Part shown: in pieces, positions 54,743-63,847 of the stretch
Numbering within the stretch: position 1 is the stretch's first letter
Layout: every line of letters begins with the position of its first letter
Assembly: GCA_017396555.1 (NCBI GenBank)
Contig: JAFQLS010000010.1
Coordinates: 1 to 64,000 of the forward strand
From: Lachnospiraceae bacterium
GTDB taxonomy: Bacteria; Bacillota; Clostridia; Lachnospirales; Lachnospiraceae
Reading direction: 5' to 3'
DNA: 64,000 bases
Notes under the pieces: model-generated
What the model saw: the letters and a program-made list of their open reading frames with translations, nothing else
What the model was told of the DNA's origin: nothing
Database searches by the model: none
Translations under genes and position numbers: made by a program

Positions 54743-56533
54743 TTAGTTCGATTGTTTTCTTTTATTGCTTATAACATATACTGTTGCAATCATAGTTGCT
54801 ATAGCAATCATATACATTATTTGTACCGAAGTATCATCTGAGGTCTCTGGAATCGCAACAGTCTGTTCTGTTGTTTCTTCGTTTGTCTCCTCTTCTGTTT
54901 CTTCATCTGTTTCCATCTCAGTGGCTCCTATTGTTATTCTGTTTTGCGAAGTCGCATATTCTTTTCCTATTACACCGCCAAGATGTTCTGTTATGTATAT
55001 TTCCAACATTTCCACATCTAACATTCCATCATTTTGAAGTACCTTGGCTCCCGCAAACATAGATGCACCGCCACCCTGATCTAACAACAGGTAACTATGT
55101 GAAGCAAGTGAATACGTCTTCTCCAAATCTATCGGCTCATATTCACCGGTATCTTTATTAAGAACCTTTACATTGTTAATCCTTCTAGCTCCCTCAACAC
55201 CTATAAACACAAGGTTATCATCCAATTCAACTGTTGATTCGATGCTATCATCAATATTAAATGTTATTCCAGAAACATGCTGAAACGTTCCATCCTCTTC
55301 CGGATAATTCACAACACCAAGCTCCAACATATCTACAATATCCTGACCTGTTGCTTCTATTACACACACCTGATTGTTAAACGGAAATACACTTAATATA
55401 TCATTAAATGTTACATCACCTTTACTCATTGCAGCTCTAATTCCGCCACCGTTCATAAAACCAATATCTGCCCCTGTCACTATTCTAAATGCATCTGCGC
55501 AAAAATCTCCGAGATTAGTTTCTGCATTTCTTATCAAACGATTGCCTGCTTTATCATCTGTAATAAGATCAACCTTGGATACACCTATCTTTTTATTCCC
55601 AAGTTCTGCGTATTCTTCATTAATCTGTTCTATGTATTTATTTATATTTTCGTCTGTTTTCTCATAGCTTTCCGTTGCTATAAGTTCAGTCTTTATTTTT
55701 CCATCCTGAGAAATAGTAAGCTTACCTATATTTTCAAATTTGCTACCTGTCGAAGCAACTGTAACTTTGTTACCATTCTTGTCTTTTATCTTCATCTCCT
55801 CAACAACACTGTGTGAATGTCCATCCAATACAACATCAAATCCTGTAGTATTCTTAATTAATTCCTGCGCACTCCATTCTTCGTATACATCCTCCGTACC
55901 AAGATGTGTAAGACCTATAATATAATCTGCGCCTTCCTTTTTAGCTGCATTTATAGTCTTTTGCACAGTATTGTAAAGATTATTTCCGCTAAATGTATAG
56001 ATATAATCTCCATCTTCATCCTTAAATTGTGCAGGCGATGAAGAGGTTATAGTATCAGGTGTTGTAACACCAATATATGCTATATCCACATTACCATAGC
56101 TTACAATTCTGTATGAATCAAACACTGAAGATTTATCATCAACATTTTTAAAGTTACAACATATTGGCTTTGTATCCATTATATCCACAAGCTCGAATAA
56201 TCTTGTAATTTTGTAGTCAAATTCATGATTCCCAAGTGCAAGTGCATCATAACCTACCAAATTAATAAGATTGACTATATATTCACCTTTAGAAATCGCA
56301 CCCAGACTACTACCTTGAATGTAATCTCCGACAGACACAACCCCAACATAATCCGTTTCCTGCGCTATATCAGTTTTAAGCGCTGAAATTTTCGCATAAC
56401 CATCCACGTTACAATGTACATCATTTTCAAAAAGTATAACCACATCATCATTTTCTTCTGCATAAACGTCTGTTGAGACACCCATACATAACAAAGATAA
56501 CGTCATTAAAAGTGCTATAACTCTTTTGCTCAT
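54743..56533 (-). CDS. Surface-anchored metallophosphatase / 5'-nucleotidase (UshA-like)
   Basis: A 596-residue precursor: signal peptide (1-25), metallophosphoesterase domain (ENDVHCNVDGY, VGDYIQGSSLG, GNHEFDY, GHSHSVVE), and a C-terminal 5'-nucleotidase domain (NLGDFCADAFRIVTGADIGFMNGGGIRA). A Thr/Glu linker then leads to IPETSDD, a hydrophobic stretch and a KRKQSN tail, an anchor like those of the starch-binding proteins. It releases nucleosides and phosphate from extracellular nucleotides; the products could feed deoC-type salvage. Confidence 0.92.
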   Translation of the reverse strand: MSKRVIALLMTLSLLCMGVSTDVYAEENDDVVILFENDVHCNVDGYAKISALKTDIAQETDYVGVVSVGDYIQGSSLGAISKGEYIVNLINLVGYDALALGNHEFDYKITRLFELVDIMDTKPICCNFKNVDDKSSVFDSYRIVSYGNVDIAYIGVTTPDTITSSSPAQFKDEDGDYIYTFSGNNLYNTVQKTINAAKKEGADYIIGLTHLGTEDVYEEWSAQELIKNTTGFDVVLDGHSHSVVEEMKIKDKNGNKVTVASTGSKFENIGKLTISQDGKIKTELIATESYEKTDENINKYIEQINEEYAELGNKKIGVSKVDLITDDKAGNRLIRNAETNLGDFCADAFRIVTGADIGFMNGGGIRAAMSKGDVTFNDILSVFPFNNQVCVIEATGQDIVDMLELGVVNYPEEDGTFQHVSGITFNIDDSIESTVELDDNLVFIGVEGARRINNVKVLNKDTGEYEPIDLEKTYSLASHSYLLLDQGGGASMFAGAKVLQNDGMLDVEMLEIYITEHLGGVIGKEYATSQNRITIGATEMETDEETEEETNEETTEQTVAIPETSDDTSVQIMYMIAIATMIATVYVISNKRKQSN

Positions 56534-56571
56534 AAACCCTACCTCCTATGTGTTTTCAAATATTATCCTTA

Positions 56572-57315
56572 TTAGATTTTATCATTAATTGCAGGTCTGA
56601 AACAAGGCATAAATTCAAGTTTAAACAAATTCATTTTGTGTTTTCTGTCAATTATTTCTTTCTTTGATTCATCCTCAATTATTCCTTCACGAATATATCT
56701 GTCAAGTTCCGCATAGGTAAAACCAAGATTTTCTTCATCAGTCTTGCCACAAAGTCCGTCAATAGGTGTTTTATCAACGAGTTCTTTAGGAAGTCCAAGT
56801 AAATAACCAATTTCCTTAACTTCTGTAACCGTTAAAAATGACATTGGCGAAAAATCTCCTACCGAATCACCATAACGAGTCGAATATCCTACCCAATCCT
56901 CTGAAAGATTACATGTATTTGCCACACGTCCGTTGCAGCTTTGTGACACTGCATATAATGTAGTCATTCTTATTCTTGGTACGAGATTTTGCTTTGTTTG
57001 TTCTGTAATTTCCAAATCTTTAGGCATATTATTTATAACGCCCTCATAAGCATCCTTAATATTAACAACATAATGCTTAATACCCAAATGGTTAACAAGC
57101 ATATATGCCATATCTATGTCATGCTGTTCACCATTTGGCATAAGAACACCTATAACTCTGTCTTTTCCAAGAGCTTCTACACACAAAGCCGCCACTACAG
57201 AGCTGTCCTTCCCACCTGAAATTCCTACAACAGCATTACAATCCTTACCATTATTTTCAAAAAATTCCTGTATCCACTTTACACAGTCATTTTTCACTGC
57301 TTCTGCATTAAACAT
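56572..57315 (-). CDS. nadE: NAD+ synthetase, ammonia-dependent
   Basis: A 247-residue enzyme with the ATP-pyrophosphatase P-loop GISGGKDSSVVAA (about 33-45) and later CNLSEDWVGYSTRYGDSVGDFSP, which binds NaAD and metal. It converts nicotinic acid adenine dinucleotide to NAD+. It lacks a glutaminase domain and so uses ammonia. It lies 38 bases upstream of the nucleotidase gene on the same strand. Confidence 0.95.
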   Translation of the reverse strand: MFNAEAVKNDCVKWIQEFFENNGKDCNAVVGISGGKDSSVVAALCVEALGKDRVIGVLMPNGEQHDIDMAYMLVNHLGIKHYVVNIKDAYEGVINNMPKDLEITEQTKQNLVPRIRMTTLYAVSQSCNGRVANTCNLSEDWVGYSTRYGDSVGDFSPMSFLTVTEVKEIGYLLGLPKELVDKTPIDGLCGKTDEENLGFTYAELDRYIREGIIEDESKKEIIDRKHKMNLFKLEFMPCFRPAINDKI

Positions 57316-57349
57316 ACATATTCCTCCAATTATTTTCTATTAATTAAAA

Positions 57350-57377
57350 AGGAAGTCACTATATTTAGTAACCTCCT
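57350..57377 (-). terminator. Terminator after the DUF4190-like gene
   Basis: AGGAGGTTACT/AGTGACTTCCT, an 11-bp stem with two G-U pairs and a six-base loop, followed by TTTTTAAT on the minus strand. Confidence 0.75.
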
Positions 57378-57409
57378 CTTAACTTTAGCATATACTATAT
57401 TTGATTTAA

Positions 57410-57742
57410 TTATGCACCTGTAAATGCACTAGCAAATCCAATAACAAATCCTATAACAAATCCTAAAACTAAAACTAAAAGTGCTGCAATACCACAGATT
57501 AAACCAATCTTAGCCTGCTGTGTTAACTCGCCATCTGTCTCATTCTTAGACATCATAGCCATTACTATAGCGATAATTGCAAGTGGAACACCTGCATATC
57601 CTATACAGCAGAAGCATCCAATAACACAAAGAACAACACCGATGATACCACATATCATACTTGCTTTTGCTTTTCCGCTTTCCTTTGGTTCTCCAACAAC
57701 CTCTCCAGTATAATTTGGTTCTTCATTAAAATTGTTATCCAT
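57410..57742 (-). CDS. DUF4190-like small membrane protein
   Basis: A 110-residue protein: a hydrophilic N-terminus (about 25 residues) and two hydrophobic regions rich in Gly and Ile, separated by MMSKNETDGELTQQAKIGLICGI. This is the DUF4190 pattern; homologues often accompany membrane stress or secretion genes, but no function is known. It follows the DUF2752 gene by 20 bases. Confidence 0.75.
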   Translation of the reverse strand: MDNNFNEEPNYTGEVVGEPKESGKAKASMICGIIGVVLCVIGCFCCIGYAGVPLAIIAIVMAMMSKNETDGELTQQAKIGLICGIAALLVLVLGFVIGFVIGFASAFTGA

Positions 57743-57762
57743 TTTAAATTCTCCTTATCTTA

Positions 57763-58197
57763 TTATATTTTGTATCCAGGAATTATAAATTTTAATAAAT
57801 ACTGTATAACAAGGACACCTATAGCAATCCATAAATACACCATTTTAAACTTAATTCCTTTTATTTTTCCTTTAGTGATTCTTTCCAACGTCTGTGTAAC
57901 AAAGAATAATATATAGATAATCGCTCCATATGTAGCAAATGCATTGTAATACAAGCTCGAAAATATATCACCTTTAAAAAGGCTCTTCAAAGCTCTTGTT
58001 CCTCCACAACCCGGACAATTAATTCCCGTCATTGTTTTTAGTCTGCATTCCAACAAATCATATCTCCCTGTGTAATTAACGAACCAAATCTGTGCTACAT
58101 AAATAATCGCTGTTAATACCACAACAAATATACTTACCCAGTACAGTATATTGTCCACATCACTTTCCAAAAATCTCTCCAATCTACCTTTTTTCAT
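57763..58197 (-). CDS. DUF2752 domain membrane protein
   Basis: A 144-residue protein with three membrane segments. The motif NCPGCGGTRAL (about 66-76) is the signature of DUF2752 proteins, whose function is unknown. The invariant Cys pair could bind metal or a cofactor. It is cotranscribed with the DUF4190-like gene. Confidence 0.85.
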   Translation of the reverse strand: MKKGRLERFLESDVDNILYWVSIFVVVLTAIIYVAQIWFVNYTGRYDLLECRLKTMTGINCPGCGGTRALKSLFKGDIFSSLYYNAFATYGAIIYILFFVTQTLERITKGKIKGIKFKMVYLWIAIGVLVIQYLLKFIIPGYKI

Positions 58198-58305
58198 TAG
58201 TCACACCTGTTTTAAGAATCTCTAAATTTATAAATTCATAATAAAATATATCATTATTTTACATTTGTTGCAAGGAAATCATTAAATTTTATAATTAGTT
58301 TATAT

Positions 58306-59793
58306 TTACATAAGAAGCTCCTTTACCATTTTACCGGTAAATACAACCTTTGATAAATTATCAACTTCTATCTGATATAACGCATTTGCTGCTATATGTT
58401 CAGCCGCCTGCTCTAAATCTCTGATTCCGCTTGTGTTTTCAAAGCACTCCATAATCGCTCCAAGCGCTTCATCCGTAATAATACATTCATCTTCTTTTAA
58501 GCCGATACGTTTAAGAACCTTTGGCATTGCAAACTTTGTAAAGATTATTTTCTTTTCTTCGACAGTATAATCCGGTATCTCTATTACCGCAAAACGCGAC
58601 ATCAATGGTGCACTGATTAATTCTCTGTCATTTGCTGTTGCAATCGGATAAACACCACTGGTAGGAATCATACATTCCATATAATTATCCGTAAATCCAA
58701 GATTATCAAGTAATGTAAGAAGAACATCTGCCGGATTACCATTTCCTTTTCCTGATGCGGCTTTATCTAACTCATTAATAATAAACACAAGATTAGACTC
58801 TCCCGCCATAGAAAATGCCTCCATAATAATACCCGGCTTAGCATTTGCATATATTCTTGAACTACCTGTAAGCTGTTCAGGATCATTTATAGAACTCATA
58901 TCAAGAGTAGTCCAAGGTAATTTCAAAATACGTGCAACCGCATAGGCTATTTGTGACTTTCCTGTACCTGCAGGACCTATAAGCAAAATGCCGTATGCCG
59001 GAAGGGTGTGAGTTCTGTTTATCTGAATAATCGTTTCAATTATTCTCTGCTTAACCCTTTCCATACCGTATAATTCTTCATCAAGAATTCTACGTGCTTC
59101 CTTAGGGTCTATTGATTCAAAATAATTATTCTTCCACTGGATATTCATCATAATTGAAAGTGCACGCTGTGCATGTCTTCTTTCTTCCTGTGTAACCTCA
59201 TGCGAATGTGCAACTGCAAGATTTCTTCTTGCCCAAAGTCTGATATTATCAGGCAATGTTTTTCCTGCACACATCATAAAATCCGAAATACTCTGAAGAC
59301 TTGTAAGCTTCATATCGTCACCGGTTTCATCCAGTTCTTCATCTTCTTCAATATCAGAAAGCGGTGCATTACTTGCAAACAGCCTTTCTATCATAAACTG
59401 CAAAAAACCATCCTCGGCTGAAAGCTTACCACTTCCACCTAATGACAATTCGCGAATTTTATAAACTGCATATCCCTCTTCTCTATTTTCTCCTGACAAA
59501 CGAACATTAATATGATTTTTGCCAAGCCATTTTAAAAGATATACAAAGCGCGAATCCACCTTAAGAATATCCGCTTCAAAATTCCCATCTGTTTCCTTAA
59601 ATTCAAAGGTTGTCTTTTTGCTCTGGTTAGAAAAAACACCACAAGTATGATATTTCCACTGTCTTTTACTATTATCCAAAACTAAAATGGGCTTTTCAGG
59701 TGTTGCCACCCTCTCATTCGAACTAAACGTAGTATAGGTACAGACAAATTCATTATTGTCATCTGGTGTGTTTGAAAAATCAAATACTGGCAT
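58306..59793 (-). CDS. Lon-like AAA+ ATPase without a protease domain
   Basis: A 495-residue protein. The C-terminal half is an AAA+ module of Lon type: helix LDEELYGMERVKQRIIETI just before Walker A GPAGTGKSQ (about 271-279), Walker B LVFIINELDKA, sensor region ATANDRE, then the small domain. The N-terminal about 220 residues (beta-rich start, acidic linker EDEELDETGDD) do not resemble the Lon N-domain. No S16 Ser/Lys protease domain follows, and the gene ends near the small domain. It may act as an unfoldase or remodeller for an unknown partner. It is monocistronic and set apart from the EAL gene by a terminator. Confidence 0.82.
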   Translation of the reverse strand: MPVFDFSNTPDDNNEFVCTYTTFSSNERVATPEKPILVLDNSKRQWKYHTCGVFSNQSKKTTFEFKETDGNFEADILKVDSRFVYLLKWLGKNHINVRLSGENREEGYAVYKIRELSLGGSGKLSAEDGFLQFMIERLFASNAPLSDIEEDEELDETGDDMKLTSLQSISDFMMCAGKTLPDNIRLWARRNLAVAHSHEVTQEERRHAQRALSIMMNIQWKNNYFESIDPKEARRILDEELYGMERVKQRIIETIIQINRTHTLPAYGILLIGPAGTGKSQIAYAVARILKLPWTTLDMSSINDPEQLTGSSRIYANAKPGIIMEAFSMAGESNLVFIINELDKAASGKGNGNPADVLLTLLDNLGFTDNYMECMIPTSGVYPIATANDRELISAPLMSRFAVIEIPDYTVEEKKIIFTKFAMPKVLKRIGLKEDECIITDEALGAIMECFENTSGIRDLEQAAEHIAANALYQIEVDNLSKVVFTGKMVKELLM

Positions 59794-59830
59794 AACTTTA
59801 CTCCTTTATATACTATTCATATTGCATCAA

Positions 59831-59864
59831 AAAAGTTGCGAATCTTTGTACATTCACAACTTTT
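59831..59864 (-). terminator. Terminator after the EAL gene
   Basis: AAAAGTTG/CAACTTTT with GAAT/ATTC extension across one mismatch, followed by TTTTTTGATG on the minus strand. Confidence 0.75.
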
Positions 59865-59877
59865 ACTAATCAAACAA

Positions 59878-60585
59878 TTATTGAGGCATCGCTAAATAAT
59901 ATCCCTGCAAATAATCAACATCAGTATTATCTCTTAAATAATCATATTCTTCTTTTGTCTCGACACCCTCAGCAACTATCTCAATATTTCTGTTATGGAA
60001 TTTTTCAATTAACTCAATAACCTTCTGCTGCTTACTCTCATCCTTATCAATTCCAGAAATCAACGACCTGTCCAATTTAACATAATGAGGATTAAAGAAA
60101 TCAACTGCCGTTATATCATTATTACCTGTCGAATAATCATCAAGCGACAGCTTCATATCATAACCTTTTATCTCTTCCTTCTTTATTCCCCAACGGCTCT
60201 TATTTAACTCGGTATATTCTACAATCTCTACAATTATTTTACCTTCCATATCAGGAAAGATATCAAAATAAAGTTTCATCTCTTCTTCCGATAAGGCCTC
60301 ACATGGAAATGAGTTAATACATATATTCTTGGTATAACCTCGTTTTCTATACTCTATCGCAGATCCGAAACAGGTTGCAACCTCTAACGTATGAAGCTTA
60401 CCTAATTTTTCATATTCATCAATCAGTTCAAGTGGCGACTTACCTTCCGGACGCATAAGCGCCTCATATGCCACAAGCTTTAAAGTACTTGCGTTATAAA
60501 TAGGCTGGAACACGAAGTTTATATTTAATTTTTCAAGTTCCTTTAAATTATCCGTATGAAATGGCAATTCATGGAAATTAATCAT
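59878..60585 (-). CDS. EAL domain protein (cyclic di-GMP phosphodiesterase)
   Basis: A 235-residue stand-alone EAL domain. Metal/substrate residues are kept: YEALMRP, INSFP, VEIVEYTE, the Asp pair in LSLDDYSTG, Lys in YVKLDRSLI, AEGVET, and Gln in LQGYYLA. This predicts hydrolysis of c-di-GMP to pGpG. It has no sensor or GGDEF domain. The PilZ protein at 20829 is the only other c-di-GMP gene in the window. Confidence 0.92.
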   Translation of the reverse strand: MINFHELPFHTDNLKELEKLNINFVFQPIYNASTLKLVAYEALMRPEGKSPLELIDEYEKLGKLHTLEVATCFGSAIEYRKRGYTKNICINSFPCEALSEEEMKLYFDIFPDMEGKIIVEIVEYTELNKSRWGIKKEEIKGYDMKLSLDDYSTGNNDITAVDFFNPHYVKLDRSLISGIDKDESKQQKVIELIEKFHNRNIEIVAEGVETKEEYDYLRDNTDVDYLQGYYLAMPQ

Positions 60586-60697
60586 ATTCTCACCACCGTT
60601 ATCTTAACGTTATATAATCCGACATATCTGAGATAATTTTACCACATAATCCAATAATTTTCAACAAAAACACATCCGTTCACACATAAATTATTCC

Positions 60698-60726
60698 TTG
60701 TTAAAAATATGCTATTATGCTATAAT
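60698..60726 (+). promoter_or_regulatory. Promoter for the patatin-like gene
   Basis: TTGTTA (60698-60703) and a perfect TATAAT (60721-60726) with 17 bases between, about 50 bases before the ATG, with AGGAG upstream of the start. Confidence 0.6.
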
Positions 60727-60779
60727 TCTTCATTATTGTACAAAAACTGACATTGATGTGCTTTTAGGAGTAAAATTAT

Positions 60780-61631
60780 ATGAATATAGGATTAGTTCTT
60801 TCTGGCGGTATGGCTAAGGGCGCTTATCAAATCGGCGCACTAAAAGCAATTAACGATTTCATACCACTACACGAAATTAAATATATAAGTTGTGCTTCCA
60901 TAGGTGTGTTAAATGGCTATGCATACGCCACTGACAATCTTAAGCATGCTGAGGAAATGTGGAAAAATTTCAGCAATGATAGCACCAGATTATTCCTCAA
61001 TCAAATTCTGAGAGGAAACAAGCTTCAACAAAGCATTACAAATATATGTAATTCCAAAAATGTCCTCTCATCCACATTTTATTGTTCTTTATTTGATATA
61101 AGTCATAGGAATATTATTTATAAAAATTTATCGAAAGTTGATAACTCCAAAATTCCATATTATCTAAAAGCAAGTGTTGCAATGCCAATATATAATAGAG
61201 CTGCTGCACTTGATGATACCTTATATTTTGACGGAGCGATTGTCGATAACATACCTGTTTTCCCACTTTTAAAGCATGATTTAGATTACGTGTTATGCAT
61301 TTATTTTGACGAAACCTCTTACAAATTCGAAAACACAGGTTTTGACAACAAAACTATTAAAATAACTTTTCCTGTTGAAAAATCTTTCAATGAATCACTT
61401 ATCTACAAACAGGATAAAGTTAATGATATGATTCAGGAGGGTTATAACAGGACTGTAAGCATTTTAAGTTCTATCCTTTCCCAAGGTTACGAAAATTTGG
61501 AGCATATTTACAGCACCATAACCAGCATTAACAACTCAAGCAAAAATGCATGTCTTCGAATTACAGGCGATGTCCTTGTTACTAACTTAAATAGAATAAC
61601 ACAAAAATTAACACGCAAAAAAATTATATAA
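60780..61631 (+). CDS. Patatin-like phospholipase
   Basis: A 283-residue protein. The oxyanion loop LSGGMAKGAYQIGAL, the nucleophile elbow region CASIGVLNGYA (Ser in A-S-I-G), and DGAIVDNIPV with the catalytic Asp match patatin-type acyl hydrolases, which release fatty acid from membrane lipids. The family form G-x-S-x-G is slightly altered to A-S-I-G. The 3' end overlaps pdxK by eight bases. Confidence 0.88.
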   Translation: MNIGLVLSGGMAKGAYQIGALKAINDFIPLHEIKYISCASIGVLNGYAYATDNLKHAEEMWKNFSNDSTRLFLNQILRGNKLQQSITNICNSKNVLSSTFYCSLFDISHRNIIYKNLSKVDNSKIPYYLKASVAMPIYNRAAALDDTLYFDGAIVDNIPVFPLLKHDLDYVLCIYFDETSYKFENTGFDNKTIKITFPVEKSFNESLIYKQDKVNDMIQEGYNRTVSILSSILSQGYENLEHIYSTITSINNSSKNACLRITGDVLVTNLNRITQKLTRKKII

Positions 61632-62475
61632 GTTTGCATCTATTTTCATTTATTCTATTATAAAGCTTATGAAGTACCGGCTCAAATTTTGCACCGTACC
61701 AATGATTATCTAACTTCATTGTTTCACGAATACAATCAGTTACATAATCAGCAGCAATCTTAGCCGCACTATATGCATCTATATCATTCATTAAAGCGCC
61801 TACAAAGGCCGATGAATAAATATCACCTGTACCATGACATCCACCAGCTATTTTCTCATGCTCATAATATGAATACTCACCATTCATATATACAACCACA
61901 CCGGTCTTACCAGCCTCATAAGACACTCCTGTTAAAATCACATTATTACAACCTAATTCCCAAAGTTTATCAATTAATTTCAAAATATAGTTCTTATCAT
62001 ATTCATTTTTATACTCAACTCCGGCAAGAAAACTTGCTTCTGTTATATTTGGCAATAAATAATCAGCTCCACCACATAACTTCTTCATCGCCTGAACGAA
62101 TCCCATATCAAATCCCGGATAAAGCTTACCATTATCTGCCATAGCAGGATCAACTACCTTAATACATTCTTTTGAAGCAACCGTTTTCATAATGTCACAT
62201 ACCATATCAATCTGCTCTATACTGCCAAGATAGCCCGTATAAATTGCATTAAAGGAAATCCCTTCACTTTTCCAATGTTTTACAATATCCGGTATATCAT
62301 CTGTCAAATCACGAAATGTGTAACCTTTAAACCCGCCTGTATGTGTTGACAATACAGCTGATGGTAATACACATGTCTCTATCCCGCAAGCCGAAATTAT
62401 CGGAAGTGCTACTGTTAACGAACACTGTCCCACACACGAAATATCCTGAACTGTAAGTATCTTTTTATCTTCCAT
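61624..62475 (-). CDS. Pyridoxal/pyridoxamine kinase
   Basis: About 283 residues. It is a ribokinase-fold PdxK/PdxY enzyme: VQDISCVGQCSLTVALPIISA at the start, PSAVLSTHTGG, and GCHGTGDIYSSAFVGAL with the anion hole and catalytic Asp. It phosphorylates vitamin B6 vitamers to PLP/PMP. The start is the ATG at 62475 with GGAGG upstream; an in-frame TTG earlier is unlikely. The MocR-type gene lies upstream on the same strand, a common pairing with B6 salvage. Confidence 0.9.
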   Translation of the reverse strand: MEDKKILTVQDISCVGQCSLTVALPIISACGIETCVLPSAVLSTHTGGFKGYTFRDLTDDIPDIVKHWKSEGISFNAIYTGYLGSIEQIDMVCDIMKTVASKECIKVVDPAMADNGKLYPGFDMGFVQAMKKLCGGADYLLPNITEASFLAGVEYKNEYDKNYILKLIDKLWELGCNNVILTGVSYEAGKTGVVVYMNGEYSYYEHEKIAGGCHGTGDIYSSAFVGALMNDIDAYSAAKIAADYVTDCIRETMKLDNHWYGAKFEPVLHKLYNRINENRCKLI

Positions 62476-62490
62476 AACGTCCTCCATTTC

Positions 62491-62516
62491 AAAGCATTTT
62501 AAGAGCAAAATGCTTT
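62491..62516 (-). promoter_or_regulatory. Perfect palindrome in the 5' leader of the pyridoxal kinase gene
   Basis: AAAGCATTTT/AAAATGCTTT, a 10-bp perfect inverted repeat around six bases, ends about seven bases upstream of the GGAGG of pdxK. Lacking a T run on the minus strand it does not look like a terminator. It could be a MocR operator or a translation-controlling hairpin. Confidence 0.5.
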
Positions 62517-62601
62517 CGTTATTTACAGAGTAATATAAATAAATTTTGGTAATATGTTAATAACCAGTGTAAAACATTTTTATATAACCAAATCAAGCCG
62601 A

Positions 62602-63696
62602 CTATATATCCATAATATTTTTTCTTCTGTTACGTCTAACCCTACTTATCTGTCTCTCAAAGTCTCCTCTGTTAAGTAATTCCGTTATCACATATTGTTC
62701 AAAAATCGGAACAGTACAGGAATAGAATTCTAGCTTCTCCTCGTATATTTCTAATAAATTTTCAGGCAATACAAGATACCCTACTCTTATTGACGGTGCA
62801 ATCGTCTTAGAAAAAGTATTAAGGTAAATTACCCTGCCTGATTCTGCCATCGAAAATAATGTCTCTTCTGCTTTTTTAGAAATCGTCAACTCCGAATCAA
62901 AATTGTCCTCTATTATTATTCCATTTTTCTTTTCAGCCCATTTTATATATTCATTTTTCTTAGATGCACTCGCTGATACATTACTCGGATAACTATGGAA
63001 AGGGGTTACATGCAACACACTTGCAATTGTTTTTTCCAAATCCTTTGTTATAATACCATCCTTGCCCAGCTTTAACTTCTCATAAGTTACGCCACACGAC
63101 TGATAAACTTTTTTTATCTTTTCATAACACGGCTCTTCAATCGCAAATATATTTTCCCTCCCAAGCAACTGAATAATTATATTATAAAGGTATTCTGCCC
63201 CTGCTCCAATTATAATCTGCTTAGGCTTTACATGTATTCCACTACTGCGCGCCAAATAAGAGCTTATTGCCTTCTGTAATTCTATACATCCTCTATTAGG
63301 TGATTTCACAAGAATATCTTCCCCATATTCCACCAAAACCTTTCTCATAGTTTTTGCCAGTACAGAAAATGGAAATTCACCATCCTTAGCTATATGATGT
63401 TTTGTATAATGCTCATCTATTCCTGTTACAGTCTCTCCAACCGACCAAAAATCCTTCTCTCTGTATATAACAAAATATCCGCTTCTTTCACGCGCTTCAA
63501 TATATCCTTCATCACATAATATGGAATATGCATGCTCCGATGTAATCACACTTACTCCACATTCAGAAGCAAGCAGTCTCTTTGAAGGCATTTTTGCCCC
63601 ATATTCATATACTTTATGTACAATGTCATCCCTTAATTGATAGTAAAGCTGCAAATATGCAGGTATTTCTTTTTGTTCATCTATTCTATACTTCAT
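62602..63696 (-). CDS. MocR/PdxR-type regulator with a shortened aminotransferase domain
   Basis: A 364-residue protein with an N-terminal GntR helix-turn-helix (about 1-72, AYLQLYYQLRDDI, LASECGVS) and an aminotransferase fold. The PLP lysine lies in LNTFSKTIAPSIRVGY and the Asp in IIIEDNFDSEL. Typical MocR proteins have about 460-480 residues; this ends at RRNRRKNIMDI, where the C-terminal small domain normally begins, lacking about 100 residues. No continuation is seen in the other frames. It probably senses PLP and controls pdxK downstream. The start ATG has AGAGG upstream. Confidence 0.8.
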   Translation of the reverse strand: MKYRIDEQKEIPAYLQLYYQLRDDIVHKVYEYGAKMPSKRLLASECGVSVITSEHAYSILCDEGYIEARERSGYFVIYREKDFWSVGETVTGIDEHYTKHHIAKDGEFPFSVLAKTMRKVLVEYGEDILVKSPNRGCIELQKAISSYLARSSGIHVKPKQIIIGAGAEYLYNIIIQLLGRENIFAIEEPCYEKIKKVYQSCGVTYEKLKLGKDGIITKDLEKTIASVLHVTPFHSYPSNVSASASKKNEYIKWAEKKNGIIIEDNFDSELTISKKAEETLFSMAESGRVIYLNTFSKTIAPSIRVGYLVLPENLLEIYEEKLEFYSCTVPIFEQYVITELLNRGDFERQISRVRRNRRKNIMDI

Positions 63697-63760
63697 TATT
63701 TTCCTCTTTTCCTATTCTAAAGCGGCTTGTTCTCTCCTAAACACTAAAATGTCAAAAACT

Positions 63761-63784
63761 CTACCTGTGTAAAATTATTCTCAT
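63761..63784 (-). CDS. Possible 7-residue leader peptide
   Basis: On the minus strand ATG follows AAGGAGG by seven bases and runs M-R-I-I-L-H-R-stop, 64 bases before the MocR gene. The ribosome site is better than that of the gene itself. It may be a leader peptide or chance. Confidence 0.3.
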   Translation of the reverse strand: MRIILHR

Positions 63785-63847
63785 CCGACACCCTCCTTAT
63801 ATGTCAAGTATAGCATATTTTCTAGTTCATTAATCTAATTTCTTTAA

